Shown piece by piece: positions 25,499 through 33,795 of a stretch of 64,000 nucleotides of DNA. Each line of letters starts with the position of its first letter. Position 1 is the first letter of the stretch. Origin of the DNA: JASGDC01 sp047608145 (GTDB lineage Bacteria; Actinomycetota; Actinomycetes; Actinomycetales; Micrococcaceae); NCBI GenBank assembly GCA_047608145.1, contig JASGDC010000010.1, positions 1 through 64,000 on the forward strand. Direction: 5' to 3'. The position numbers and the translations under genes are program-made. The notes under the pieces are model-generated. The model was not told where the DNA came from. It made no database searches and was given only the letters and a program-made list of their open reading frames with translations.

Positions 25499-26173
25499 TT
25501 ACTGTAATTTCCAATTAATTGGAGTAGCACCTTGTTCTGTAAGTAACTCATTGCATTTGCTAAATGGACGTGAACCAAAAAAACCTCTGTGCGCCGACAA
25601 TGGTGACGGGTGTGCTGATTTTATAATTGGATGTTGTTTCAGTAGTGACTCATAATTTTGGGCATGTCGTCCCCAGAGTATGGAAACTAGTGGTTGTTCA
25701 CGATCATTCAAAATTCGAATAACTTCGGCAGTAAAGTTTTGCCATAGCTTACTATGAGCGCCAGCATCACCAGCTTCAACTGTTAAAGCGGTGTTAAGTA
25801 ACATAATGCCTTGCTCTTGCCAAGGCCGTAAATCGCCACTTTCAGCAGATGAGATTTGTAGATCAGCTTCAAGTTCATTGTAGATATTTATTAAACTTTT
25901 TGGCAATGTACGTACTTCCGGATCTGTTGAAAAGGCAAGGCCAATTGCATGTCCTGGAGTAGGGTATGGATCTTGACCCAAAATAAGCACTTTTGTTTCA
26001 TTTATCGGTCGCGATAATGCAAGGTAAGTATTTTGTGCAACAGGCAAAATTGCCTTTCCGGCTTTAGCACGCTTATGTACTTCGGATTCAATTGCGGCAA
26101 TTTTATCAAGGTGTGGTTTTAATGCAGCAACCCAGCTAGGGTGTGCAGAATGTTCAAAAAAAGTTTGTGTCAT
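25499..26173 (-). CDS. ung: Uracil-DNA glycosylase, family 1
   Basis: Removes uracil from DNA in base-excision repair. Family 1 motifs: LILGQDPYPTPGHAIGLAFS with the catalytic Asp (GQDPY), and HPSPLSAHRGFFGSRPFS with the uracil-activating His. 224 residues, normal for actinobacteria. It is convergent with the preceding gene, the stop codons being 2 bases apart, and its start faces the DUF3263 gene. Confidence 0.95.
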   Translation of the reverse strand: MTQTFFEHSAHPSWVAALKPHLDKIAAIESEVHKRAKAGKAILPVAQNTYLALSRPINETKVLILGQDPYPTPGHAIGLAFSTDPEVRTLPKSLINIYNELEADLQISSAESGDLRPWQEQGIMLLNTALTVEAGDAGAHSKLWQNFTAEVIRILNDREQPLVSILWGRHAQNYESLLKQHPIIKSAHPSPLSAHRGFFGSRPFSKCNELLTEQGATPINWKLQ

Positions 26174-26259
26174 TTAGTTAAGTATATCTAGCCATTCCTA
26201 ATTTGCTGTGTAAATCTTGAAGTCTTTATAGTAGGCTTAACATAGAGAAAGAGTATTTG

Positions 26260-26502
26260 ATGGAAAAATTGAGTCGCCAAATTTTAGGTTTAGAAAAGCA
26301 GGAATGGCGTAATGCAGCTGAAAAAGAAGCTAAAATTAAGGCAGAGCTCAAGATTTCAGTAACTAAATACTACATGTTGTTGAATCGGCTTATTGATAGT
26401 AGGGAAGCACTGGAGTATTCTCCAGCGTTGGTTAAACGCTTACGTGCTGTCAGGGAGAAGCGAGTAGCATTGAGGACTGGTAATAATGAACTTCCGAGAT
26501 GA
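26260..26502 (+). CDS. DUF3263 protein
   Basis: An 80-residue protein of the actinobacterial DUF3263 family: ILGLEKQEWRNAAEKEAKI then KISVTKYYMLLNRLID, a helix-turn-helix-like sequence followed by a basic C-terminus. Function unknown, possibly DNA-binding. The ATG at 26260 follows AGAAAGAG. It overlaps the next gene by 17 bases, an arrangement shared by related actinobacteria. Confidence 0.8.
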   Translation: MEKLSRQILGLEKQEWRNAAEKEAKIKAELKISVTKYYMLLNRLIDSREALEYSPALVKRLRAVREKRVALRTGNNELPR

Positions 26503-27013
26503 GTTTGACGAGATTGTTGATGACCCTAATTACGTAGGTAAATTTCGTTCTAAGACATCACAAACAGGAGTGATGGCTAATATTTCCAAAAAGCCATTGG
26601 ACGGGCTCTTCTATAAGTTGGGAGCCTTAGGGCTGATTCTTGGCATTGGATTATTTGGCGTCTCACAAATTGTAATAAAGAACCATAATGCGGAAAAGAA
26701 AGCTGCGCAGCAACAAACAGCTCCAGTTGCAAAAGCGCCAAAGATTGATAAGAGTACCTCAATTGCAATTTTCAATATTGGTTTACCAGGGGGCGTAGCA
26801 GCAATCAATGCTTCACAGACTCTTACTAATAATGGCTATACAGTAAGTTACGCTGGTGATTATCCAGCTAGTCCTATAATTCCACCAGCTGGTGTTTACT
26901 ATACTGACGTTAAGTTCTTGGCTCCAGCACAGGATATTGCAAATACACTAGGTATCCCAGCTGTCCAAACTCAGGATTTTCCAAGACCAATCACAGTTGT
27001 AGTAGCTCAATAA
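26486..27013 (+). CDS. LytR C-terminal-domain membrane protein
   Basis: A 175-residue protein with a cytoplasmic N-terminus, one membrane helix (about 46-66, LGALGLILGIGLFGVSQIVI), an Ala/Gln-rich linker and an extracellular LytR_C-type domain (SIAIFNIGLPGGVAAINASQTLTNNGYTV). Such domains occur in cell-wall proteins but the exact role is unknown. It overlaps the DUF3263 gene and lies 124 bases upstream of groEL2. Confidence 0.75.
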   Translation: MNFRDEFDEIVDDPNYVGKFRSKTSQTGVMANISKKPLDGLFYKLGALGLILGIGLFGVSQIVIKNHNAEKKAAQQQTAPVAKAPKIDKSTSIAIFNIGLPGGVAAINASQTLTNNGYTVSYAGDYPASPIIPPAGVYYTDVKFLAPAQDIANTLGIPAVQTQDFPRPITVVVAQ

Positions 27014-27137
27014 TCTAACAACACTTAACTTGAAAATAATCTGTATTTCGGTCAAAATTGAGTTGTGTTCTCGTTGGCTTGAGAACTAGAAATCAATTTG
27101 CTTTTTATCTCTAAAAACTTAGGAAGGCATCTTTATA

Positions 27138-28766
27138 ATGGCAAAACTTATTAGCTTTGATGAAGAAGCACGACGTGGTCTTGAAAAAGGACTTAATACG
27201 CTTGCTGACGCAGTTAAAGTTACCCTAGGTCCTAAAGGACGCAATGTTGTACTAGAAAAGCAATGGGGTTCACCAACAATCACCAATGATGGTGTATCAA
27301 TTGCTCGTGAAATTGAATTGGATGACCCATTTGAAAAAATCGGTGCTGAGTTAGTTAAGGAAGTAGCAAAGAAAACTGACGATGTTGCAGGTGACGGCAC
27401 TACTACTGCTACAGTATTAGCACAAGCTCTGGTTAAAGAAGGTTTACGCAATGTGGCCGCTGGTGCTGATCCGATGGCAATTAAGCGTGGTATCGAAAAA
27501 GCAGTTGCTGCTGTTACTGAAGAATTGTTAGATTCAGCTAAAGAAATCGAAACACGTGCTGAAATTGCGGCTACAGCTTCAATTTCAGCAGGAGACACTA
27601 AGATTGGTGACTTGATTGCTGAAGCTATGGATAAAGTAGGCAGAGAGGGCGTAATCACAGTTGAAGAGTCAAATACCATGGGTCTTGAACTGGAGCTTAC
27701 TGAAGGTATGCGTTTTGATAAAGGTTACTTATCTGCTTACTTTATTACTGACACTGATCGTCAGGAAACAGTACTTGAAGATCCATATATTTTAATTGTT
27801 AATTCAAAGATTTCTAACGTACAAGATTTGGTTGGAATCCTTGAAAAAGTTATGCAGACTTCTAAACCACTGGTAATTATCGCAGAAGATGTTGAAAGCG
27901 AAGCTCTTGCAGCGCTTGTAGTTAACAAGATCCGTGGAATTTTCAAATCTGTTGCTGTTAAAGCACCTGGTTTTGGTGACCGTCGTAAAGCACAACTTGG
28001 CGATATTGCTACTTTGACTGGTGGTCAGGTAATTTCTGAAGAAGTAGGTCTGACTCTTGAAAATGCAGACCTTACACTGCTTGGACAAGCTCGTAAAGTA
28101 GTGGTGACTAAAGATGAGACTACTATCGTTGAAGGTGCTGGCGATAAAGGTCAGATTGCTGGTAGAGTAAAGCAGATTCGTACTGAACTTGAAAACTCTG
28201 ACTCTGATTACGACCGTGAAAAGTTGCAGGAACGTCTTGCAAAACTTGCAGGTGGTGTAGCAGTGATTAAAGCTGGTGCTGCAACTGAGGTAGAGCTTAC
28301 CGAACGTAAGCACCGTATCGAAGATGCAGTCCGTAATGCTAAAGCTGCTGTAGAAGAGGGTATCGTTGCTGGTGGCGGGGTAGCCTTGATTCAAGCTGGA
28401 GAAAAGGTGTTCTCTAAGCTTAAGCTAGAAGGCGATGAAGCTACTGGTGCAAATATTGTCAAAGTAGCTATTGATGCGCCTTTGAAGCAGATTGCATTTA
28501 ACGCTGGTGAAGAACCAGGGGTAGTAGTAGACAAGGTGCGTAATTTAGATGCTGGTCATGGACTAAACGCAGCTACTGGTAAGTATGAAGACTTGTTAGC
28601 AGCTGGAGTGAATGATCCAGTTAAAGTTACTCGCTCTGCATTGCAGAATGCAGCTTCAATCGCTGGATTGTTTTTAACTACTGAAGCAGTAGTGACCGAT
28701 AAACCAGTTAAAGAAGCGCCAGCTGTTCCTCCTGCAGATCCTATGGGTGGCGGTATGGGCTTTTAA
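27138..28766 (+). CDS. groEL2: Chaperonin GroEL (second copy, not linked to groES)
   Basis: A 542-residue Hsp60 subunit that folds proteins in an ATP-driven double ring. ATPase signature DVAGDGTTTATVLAQ and substrate-domain segments are intact, and the C-terminus ends in a GGM-type tail (DPMGGGMGF). In actinobacteria this unlinked copy is generally the main housekeeping chaperonin. AGGAAGG precedes the ATG. I find no CIRCE (TTAGCACTC-N9-GAGTGCTAA) or HAIR element in the 124 bases upstream. A terminator follows. Confidence 0.95.
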   Translation: MAKLISFDEEARRGLEKGLNTLADAVKVTLGPKGRNVVLEKQWGSPTITNDGVSIAREIELDDPFEKIGAELVKEVAKKTDDVAGDGTTTATVLAQALVKEGLRNVAAGADPMAIKRGIEKAVAAVTEELLDSAKEIETRAEIAATASISAGDTKIGDLIAEAMDKVGREGVITVEESNTMGLELELTEGMRFDKGYLSAYFITDTDRQETVLEDPYILIVNSKISNVQDLVGILEKVMQTSKPLVIIAEDVESEALAALVVNKIRGIFKSVAVKAPGFGDRRKAQLGDIATLTGGQVISEEVGLTLENADLTLLGQARKVVVTKDETTIVEGAGDKGQIAGRVKQIRTELENSDSDYDREKLQERLAKLAGGVAVIKAGAATEVELTERKHRIEDAVRNAKAAVEEGIVAGGGVALIQAGEKVFSKLKLEGDEATGANIVKVAIDAPLKQIAFNAGEEPGVVVDKVRNLDAGHGLNAATGKYEDLLAAGVNDPVKVTRSALQNAASIAGLFLTTEAVVTDKPVKEAPAVPPADPMGGGMGF

Positions 28767-28783
28767 TAAGTTTTATTAAACTT

Positions 28784-28819
28784 AAAGGACGTTGGTTTCA
28801 TCCCAGCGTCCTTTTTATT
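28784..28819 (+). terminator. Terminator of groEL2
   Basis: AAAGGACGtTGG and CCcAGCGTCCTTT form a stem around a short loop, followed by TTTTATTT. Confidence 0.85.
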
Positions 28820-28956
28820 TGCTGTTTTAATTGTTTTAATCCTCCACAAAAGTTTAGCTACCAGTTTTACACAATTGTTGGAATAATTTTCTTCTTGATA
28901 TTTGTAGTTAGTTAGAGTCTAAAGTGTAATTAAAAAAAAGTCGTAGAAAGGCTAAA

Positions 28957-29252
28957 ATGGCACGTTATCAAGTTGACTCAGAAGCGGTCAACGGTGCAAC
29001 TCAAAAGGTTCGTAATTCTGTTGAGAGTATACGTCAAGAATTAAATTAAATGGTATGCAGGCTCATTTAAGCGAATTGCAATCTACCTGGACTGGGCAAG
29101 CATCACTAATGTTTCAAAGCGTAATGCAACAATGGAATTCTGCACAGCGTCAAGTAGAACAAAGTCTAGAGCATATTAATGGACTATTAACAATAGCAGG
29201 TCAGCAATACGCTAATACTGAAGAGAGTAATACTAGGCTGTTTTCGTCTTAG
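28957..29252 (+). pseudogene. WXG100 (Esx-like) gene broken by a 5-bp duplication
   Basis: The first 30 codons from the ATG at 28957 (after AGAAAGG) and the frame from 29055 together make a complete WXG100 protein with the WTG turn (LQSTWTGQASLMF); such proteins are exported by type VII secretion. Between them ATTAA occurs twice in tandem (29040-29044, 29045-29049). Dropping one copy restores a single 97-codon frame. As read, translation stops at 29047. It lies in the usual corynebacterial position behind groEL2. Either a true pseudogene or a slip-strand switch; its 3' end overlaps the convergent kinase gene by 20 bases. Confidence 0.8.
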
Positions 29253-30753
29253 TAACTTGCTTTTCTTTAGTTGCAGTTTCTGTTGGGGCGATTTCTTTAG
29301 GATCTTCTTTAACTTTAATTGGGAAGGTCACTTTGAAAGTTGCTCCACCACCTGGAGTATCTAGAATTTCAATTTTGCCATTATGTTTTTTAACAATAGT
29401 CATCACAATTGCAAGACCTAGCCCATTGCCACCTTGTTCGCGTGAACGTGAGGTGTCAGTGCGGTAGAAACGGTTGAAAATCTTGGTTTTTTCTTTTTCA
29501 GGAATACCTGGACCATGGTCACGGACTTCCATTACTGCTTTGGTAACTCCATTAATTTCTTCTTTATCTGTGATGAGCTCAATAGGCGATTCTTCTGGAG
29601 TGTACCTTATGGCGTTACTAAAAAGGTTGATAAGTACCTGCTGTAATCGTTGATTGTCGCCAACTACAATAGTGCTTTGTGGTGCACCGCCGGTAAGTGA
29701 AGTAAGATGGATCTTACGTTCTGGATGGCTAGCACGAGAGTCAGTCATTGTATCTGCAATTATGTCGCGCAAATCTACATCTTCTTGTCTGTAGATACGT
29801 TCCTCGTCAAGACGAGTCAAATCCAGCAGATCTTCTACTAAGACTTTCATGCGAGCTGACTCGCTTTGAATACGTCCCATAGCCTCTGAAAGCTGTTCGT
29901 CATCTTTTAGCCAACCTTTTTGATATAGCTCAGAAAAACCAATGACAGTGGTCAGTGGCGTACGTAACTCATGGCTAGCATCTCCTACGAATTGACGCAT
30001 CTTTTCTTCAGATTCTTTACGAATTTCAAATGAAGACTCGATATTGTCAAGCATTTTGTTGATTACGTTACTTAGTTGCTGAATCTCTTGAGCAGGGTAG
30101 TCTTCAAATTCTAGACGTTTAGAGTAGTCACCTTTAGAGATTTCTCTAGCAGTATCTTCAATTTCCTCAAGCGGTTTAAAGGATCTAGTAACTAGTAAGT
30201 AGGCACTAGTAATTGCGATAAATATTACTAGTATTGATACCCCGAAAATTGCAAAAAGTGATTGGTTAATAAGAGATTTAACCATATCCAGTTTTTGAGC
30301 TACTACATAAGTATTGTAACTACCAGGAATTTGTACTACGGTGGCACGCCAACCCCAACTATTCTTTTCAGTGCCATCCATATCAAAAGTTTTACCGCGT
30401 AAATTATTAAGATTTATTTGCTGTAGTGAACTTGGATCTGGATGATCTAGGTAGTTGATGTCAGAGATGAAGTAGCCTTTGAAGCTACCACCACTGTCAT
30501 ATACTAAAATTGCATAGTTAGAAGGTAAGGTCTGAATGGTGGCATCACTATGAGTTTGAGAGTCTCTAATTACGTTGTTCACTAGCTGGCGTGAGTTATC
30601 CGTTAATTCATTATCGACTCTAACCAGCAGTGAATTTCTAAGGATGAGTACGGTACCGATACCGGTAGCAACCAGAGAAATAATTAGCAACCCTGAAGTA
30701 ATGGTAAGCAGCTGAGCACGAAGTGACCAGCTTTTCCATTTTTCAAATTTCAT
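29233..30753 (-). CDS. Sensor histidine kinase
   Basis: A 506-residue membrane kinase of the OmpR-partner type. Order: membrane helix (about 15-38), extracytoplasmic sensor (about 40-160), second helix (about 165-188), HAMP linker, dimerisation domain with phospho-His261 in GDASHELRTPL, and a C-terminal ATPase (N-box NLFSNAIRYTP, G-boxes DHGPGIP and GNGLGLAI). It lies 2 bases after its response regulator. The signal is unknown; similarity suggests the MprB/PhoR/TrcS group of actinobacteria. Confidence 0.92.
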   Translation of the reverse strand: MKFEKWKSWSLRAQLLTITSGLLIISLVATGIGTVLILRNSLLVRVDNELTDNSRQLVNNVIRDSQTHSDATIQTLPSNYAILVYDSGGSFKGYFISDINYLDHPDPSSLQQINLNNLRGKTFDMDGTEKNSWGWRATVVQIPGSYNTYVVAQKLDMVKSLINQSLFAIFGVSILVIFIAITSAYLLVTRSFKPLEEIEDTAREISKGDYSKRLEFEDYPAQEIQQLSNVINKMLDNIESSFEIRKESEEKMRQFVGDASHELRTPLTTVIGFSELYQKGWLKDDEQLSEAMGRIQSESARMKVLVEDLLDLTRLDEERIYRQEDVDLRDIIADTMTDSRASHPERKIHLTSLTGGAPQSTIVVGDNQRLQQVLINLFSNAIRYTPEESPIELITDKEEINGVTKAVMEVRDHGPGIPEKEKTKIFNRFYRTDTSRSREQGGNGLGLAIVMTIVKKHNGKIEILDTPGGGATFKVTFPIKVKEDPKEIAPTETATKEKQVTKTKTA

Positions 30754-30755
30754 GC

Positions 30756-31490
30756 TTATATTTTACTAGAAGCTACTGTTTTATCTGGAGTACGTAGTAG
30801 ATAGCCTACGCCACGTTTAGTCTGGATAAGTGGTGTCTTTTCTGCATTATTGTCAATCTTGCGACGTAAGTATGAGATGTATGATTCGACAATTGAAGCA
30901 TCGCCATTGAAGTCGTACTCCCAAACATGATCTAAGATTTGTGACTTTGAAAGTACACGGTTTGGATTAAGCATCAAGTAGCGTAGCAATTTGAATTCAG
31001 TAGGTGATAAATCAATAATCTTGCCATCGCGCAGAACTTCGTGAGCATCATCATCAAGCTCTAGATCTGCTACTTTAATTAATGCATCATCAGCATCATC
31101 AGGTTGAGTCCGACGCAACACTGCGCGGATACGTGCAACGACTTCATCTAGACTAAATGGTTTAGTGACGTAATCATCGCCACCAACAGTCAAACCAGTA
31201 ACCTTGTCCTCATTGTCATCGCGTGCAGTTAAGAATAATACTGGATGATGGCGGCCGGCAGCCCGTAGGCGACGAGTGACGGTAAATCCATCCATGTCAG
31301 GGAGCATTACATCAAGTACAATTAAATCTGGCGAATAAGTTTCGGCCTTTTCTAGGGCCTCTCGACCAGTACTTGCAGACATAACATCGAAACCTGCAAA
31401 GCGCAGGCTAGTTGCTAACAGTTCACGGATATTTGGTTCATCATCTACAACAAGTAGACGAGCTTCTGTCGTATTTGAATTTGAAGTCAT
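30756..31490 (-). CDS. Response regulator, OmpR/PhoP type
   Basis: A 244-residue DNA-binding regulator. The receiver domain has the acidic pair (VVDDEPN), phospho-acceptor Asp60 in LIVLDVMLPDMDG and Lys110 in VTKPFS. The C-terminal winged helix contains LSPTEFKLLRYLMLNPNRV and YLRRKID and resembles mycobacterial PhoP most closely by eye. Co-transcribed with the downstream kinase gene, and divergent from the cold-shock gene. Regulon unknown. Confidence 0.92.
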   Translation of the reverse strand: MTSNSNTTEARLLVVDDEPNIRELLATSLRFAGFDVMSASTGREALEKAETYSPDLIVLDVMLPDMDGFTVTRRLRAAGRHHPVLFLTARDDNEDKVTGLTVGGDDYVTKPFSLDEVVARIRAVLRRTQPDDADDALIKVADLELDDDAHEVLRDGKIIDLSPTEFKLLRYLMLNPNRVLSKSQILDHVWEYDFNGDASIVESYISYLRRKIDNNAEKTPLIQTKRGVGYLLRTPDKTVASSKI

Positions 31491-31641
31491 GGCACAATAA
31501 TCACATAGAAAACTGAAAGTTTCCTGGGAGTTGAGTTTGTTTATATTGGATAAATGCTATGTATTTATCAATAACTCGACACAAGAAGAGTTTATTTAAG
31601 TACAATGGTAAAGAGGAACAAATTAAGGAAGGTGTCCAAGT

Positions 31642-32025
31642 ATGCCAGTCGGCAGAGTTAAATGGTACAGCAGTGAAAAAGGCTTTGGGTTCGTAACAGC
31701 AGAAGATGGGCAAGAGATTTTCTTGCATGCATCCGCATTGCCTGAAGGCGTCAGGGATGTGAAGCCTGGAACTAAGCTTGATTTCAGTATTGTAGATGGA
31801 CGTAGAGGTGCGCAAGTACTTTCAGCAGAATTGGTTGATGGGCATCCTTCATTAGTTAAGTCACAACGAAAGCCAGCAGAAGATGTGGCAGTAATTGTGG
31901 AAGATTTAATTAAATTATTAGATAATACTTCAAACAGTTTGCGTGCAGGACGTTACCCAGACGATAAAACTAGTGCGAAAGTAGCTAGTGTATTACGTGC
32001 TGTTGCAAATGACTTAGACATTTAA
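31642..32025 (+). CDS. Cold-shock-domain protein, long form
   Basis: A 127-residue protein with an N-terminal cold-shock domain carrying both RNA-binding motifs (KGFGFV and EIFLHAS) and a 60-residue C-terminal helical extension (EDVAVIVEDLIKLLDN) that is typical of actinobacterial Csp paralogues. It binds single-stranded nucleic acid. GGAAGGTG precedes the start. Likely first gene of a short operon with the DUF3027 gene and dtxR (gaps of 3 bases and a 1-base overlap). Confidence 0.9.
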   Translation: MPVGRVKWYSSEKGFGFVTAEDGQEIFLHASALPEGVRDVKPGTKLDFSIVDGRRGAQVLSAELVDGHPSLVKSQRKPAEDVAVIVEDLIKLLDNTSNSLRAGRYPDDKTSAKVASVLRAVANDLDI

Positions 32026-32028
32026 TAT

Positions 32029-32376
32029 ATGAGTAAACACAAGATAGACGCGTTATTAACTGAATCTCAAGATTATGCACGAGCAGTTTTAGAGACAGTT
32101 ACCGCACCCGAAAGTATTGGAAACCATATAGAAGTGGTACCAGAAGGTCGCCGTGCAGTTAGTCACTATTTTGAGTGCCTACTTCCTGGGTATCCAGGAT
32201 GGCGTTGGGTAGTGGTGTTGTCTCGCCATGCTAGGTCAAAAGAGATTTTAGTTAATGAAACAGAGCTAGTTGCTGGAGAAGATTCACTATTAGCTCCTAA
32301 ATGGGTCCCTTGGTCTGATCGTATCAGTGAAGAAGAAAAAGCTGAGTTTACTGAAGGAACGGTAGATGCAGAGTAA
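32029..32376 (+). CDS. DUF3027-like protein, short
   Basis: A 115-residue protein matching the N-terminal half of the actinobacterial DUF3027 family (GYPGWRWVVVLSRHARSKEILVNE and LLAPKWVPWSDRI). Family members are often two to three times longer, with a Cys-containing C-terminal part that is missing here. The stop shares a base with the dtxR start, so it is not a random truncation at a break. Function unknown. Confidence 0.7.
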   Translation: MSKHKIDALLTESQDYARAVLETVTAPESIGNHIEVVPEGRRAVSHYFECLLPGYPGWRWVVVLSRHARSKEILVNETELVAGEDSLLAPKWVPWSDRISEEEKAEFTEGTVDAE

Positions 32377-33053
32377 TGACTGGCTTAATAGACACTACTG
32401 AGATGTACTTACGTACGATTCTTGAGCTTGAAGAAGAGCGAGTAGTGCCATTACGTGCTCGAATATCAGAAAGGCTTGGGCATAGTAATCCTACAGTGTT
32501 TCAAAATGTGTCTAGAATGCAACGTAATGGTTTGGTTACCCTAAAGAATGGTGATAACCGTTTGTTATTCACTAAAGAAGGTAAGACTAAAGCTATCCAA
32601 GTTATGCGTAAGCATCGGTTGGCAGAAATATTACTTTGTGAAGTCATTGGCCTTGATTATGAGGAAATTCATGATGAAGCATGCCGTTGGGAGCATGTAA
32701 TGAGTGAAAGTGTAGAAAAGCGTCTAGTTAAAATTCTCTCTGGCATCACTCATTCTCCTTATGGAAATCCAGTACCTGGTCTTCAGGAATTGGGTTTAGC
32801 TGATGCTTATCAGTTTAATGATGATATTCAACTGGCTAACGCAAAGCCAGGCAAATATCAGATTACAAGATTGGGTGAAGGCATTCAAACAGATCAAGAA
32901 GCTTTAAAACTGTTGCATAAGAGTGGCCTGGTTTCAAGTTCAGTAATTGAAGTTGCAGAACAAAATGAATATGGCACTGTATTAGCTGGTGCTAAAAGTG
33001 ATACTTATAATAAGAATATTTCTGCTGGAATTTTTGTAAAATCACAAAAATAA
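32376..33053 (+). CDS. dtxR: Iron-dependent repressor DtxR
   Basis: A 225-residue metal-activated repressor of iron uptake and, in Corynebacterium, virulence and haem genes. It aligns along its length with Corynebacterium DtxR, including metal ligands H80 and H99 of site 1 and M10, C103, E106 and H107 of site 2 (VHDEACRWEHVMS-like segment) and the recognition helix SNPTVFQNVSRMQRNGLV. The C-terminal SH3-like domain is present but diverged. It starts on the last base of the preceding stop. This is the strongest single pointer to Corynebacterium. Confidence 0.92.
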   Translation: MTGLIDTTEMYLRTILELEEERVVPLRARISERLGHSNPTVFQNVSRMQRNGLVTLKNGDNRLLFTKEGKTKAIQVMRKHRLAEILLCEVIGLDYEEIHDEACRWEHVMSESVEKRLVKILSGITHSPYGNPVPGLQELGLADAYQFNDDIQLANAKPGKYQITRLGEGIQTDQEALKLLHKSGLVSSSVIEVAEQNEYGTVLAGAKSDTYNKNISAGIFVKSQK

Positions 33054-33059
33054 AAGAAT

Positions 33060-33090
33060 TGACACGCAAATTATATAGGTGTGTCATTAT
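33060..33090 (+). terminator. Possible weak terminator of dtxR
   Basis: TGACAC and GTGTCA pair around a 13- to 15-base loop and are followed by TTATTTTT. A short stem, so low confidence. Confidence 0.35.
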
Positions 33091-33224
33091 TTTTAATAAT
33101 AAATAATCGTTGAATTTTAAGGGGTTTTTCAGTTTTTAAACTTTTTTTGAGTAAATACTGTGAAAATTAAAATAACATCGTGTAGTATGTTTATATTCGC
33201 TAAACGAGTTTAGTGAATATGTCA

Positions 33225-33405
33225 TAGGTAGGTCGCCAAATTCTACCTCTACCTTTGACAGTATTAATACTTGGTAGAAGCGGGGGAACCAAACGTTCTT
33301 CTGGACAACGGCACTAGCGTGAGTTAGTGCCTTGGGGTGAATACAAGGAAACTTGTACGGGTGACTCCCATCCGAATCCGACAGCTTACTTCGCAGGCGT
33401 GGGGA
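33225..33405 (+). promoter_or_regulatory. c-di-AMP riboswitch (ydaO-yuaA class)
   Basis: The conserved blocks of the ydaO aptamer appear in order: GGTCGCCAAATTC, GCGGGGGAACCA, TTGGGGTGAATAC, GGGTGACTCCCATCCGAATC (33357-33376 region), then CGACAGCTT and CGCAGGCG. This class binds cyclic di-AMP and in actinobacteria usually sits ahead of cell-wall hydrolase or Rpf genes, as here (NlpC/P60 gene at 33796). It normally switches expression off when c-di-AMP is high. Confidence 0.93.
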
Positions 33406-33409
33406 GGGA

Positions 33410-33740
33410 AATGATCGTGTCTCATACACACGTTTAGACTTTGACAGCTTGTGCTGTGAATAAAGTTTGAATTCCTTCTGATTACTTTGGTAACGGAAGC
33501 GCGTATGAAAAGATACATTCTCTGCTTCAAGAGGAAATCGATTACTCCCAGATTTAAAACAATGTTGTAGAAACATGGTTTTAAATCGAAATCAAGGCTT
33601 ACCTTGATTTGCGTGCAATGTTCTATTGTGCGTGTGTTAATCCGTGATTGACTACCGCTGCTGAGAAGCAATCGTAGTTAAGTGTCTTGGGTAAAACTTA
33701 AGATACCGCCATATGCGTCGCATTTTCCTGAAAAAAGCGA
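33410..33740 (+). promoter_or_regulatory. Structured leader: chain of hairpins behind the riboswitch
   Basis: Between aptamer and gene lie about 390 bases without a usable frame but rich in hairpins. The clearest are a 15-bp stem at 33551-33587 (GATTTAAAAC with GTTTTAAATC as its outer part), ATCAAGG-CTTA-CCTTGAT (33591-33608) and TTAAGT/ACTTAA near 33678-33701. Weaker stems start at 33415 and 33435. None has a clear T-run, so the switching mechanism is not a simple terminator. It may be a long expression platform or hold a second regulatory element. Confidence 0.5.
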
Positions 33741-33795
33741 GTATTATCTTGCGCTTCAAAACAATTAACTCAGAAAGAAAATTGGTAATAAAGTT

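Noticed and set aside
27119..28394. Long minus-strand frames opposite groEL2
   Set aside because: Shadows of the strongly biased groEL2 coding strand, without recognisable domains.
33136..33671. Two minus-strand open frames of 115-146 codons across the leader of the NlpC/P60 gene
   Set aside because: They run antisense through the c-di-AMP aptamer and hairpin region, have no family resemblance and no ribosome-binding sites; RNA structure explains the sequence.
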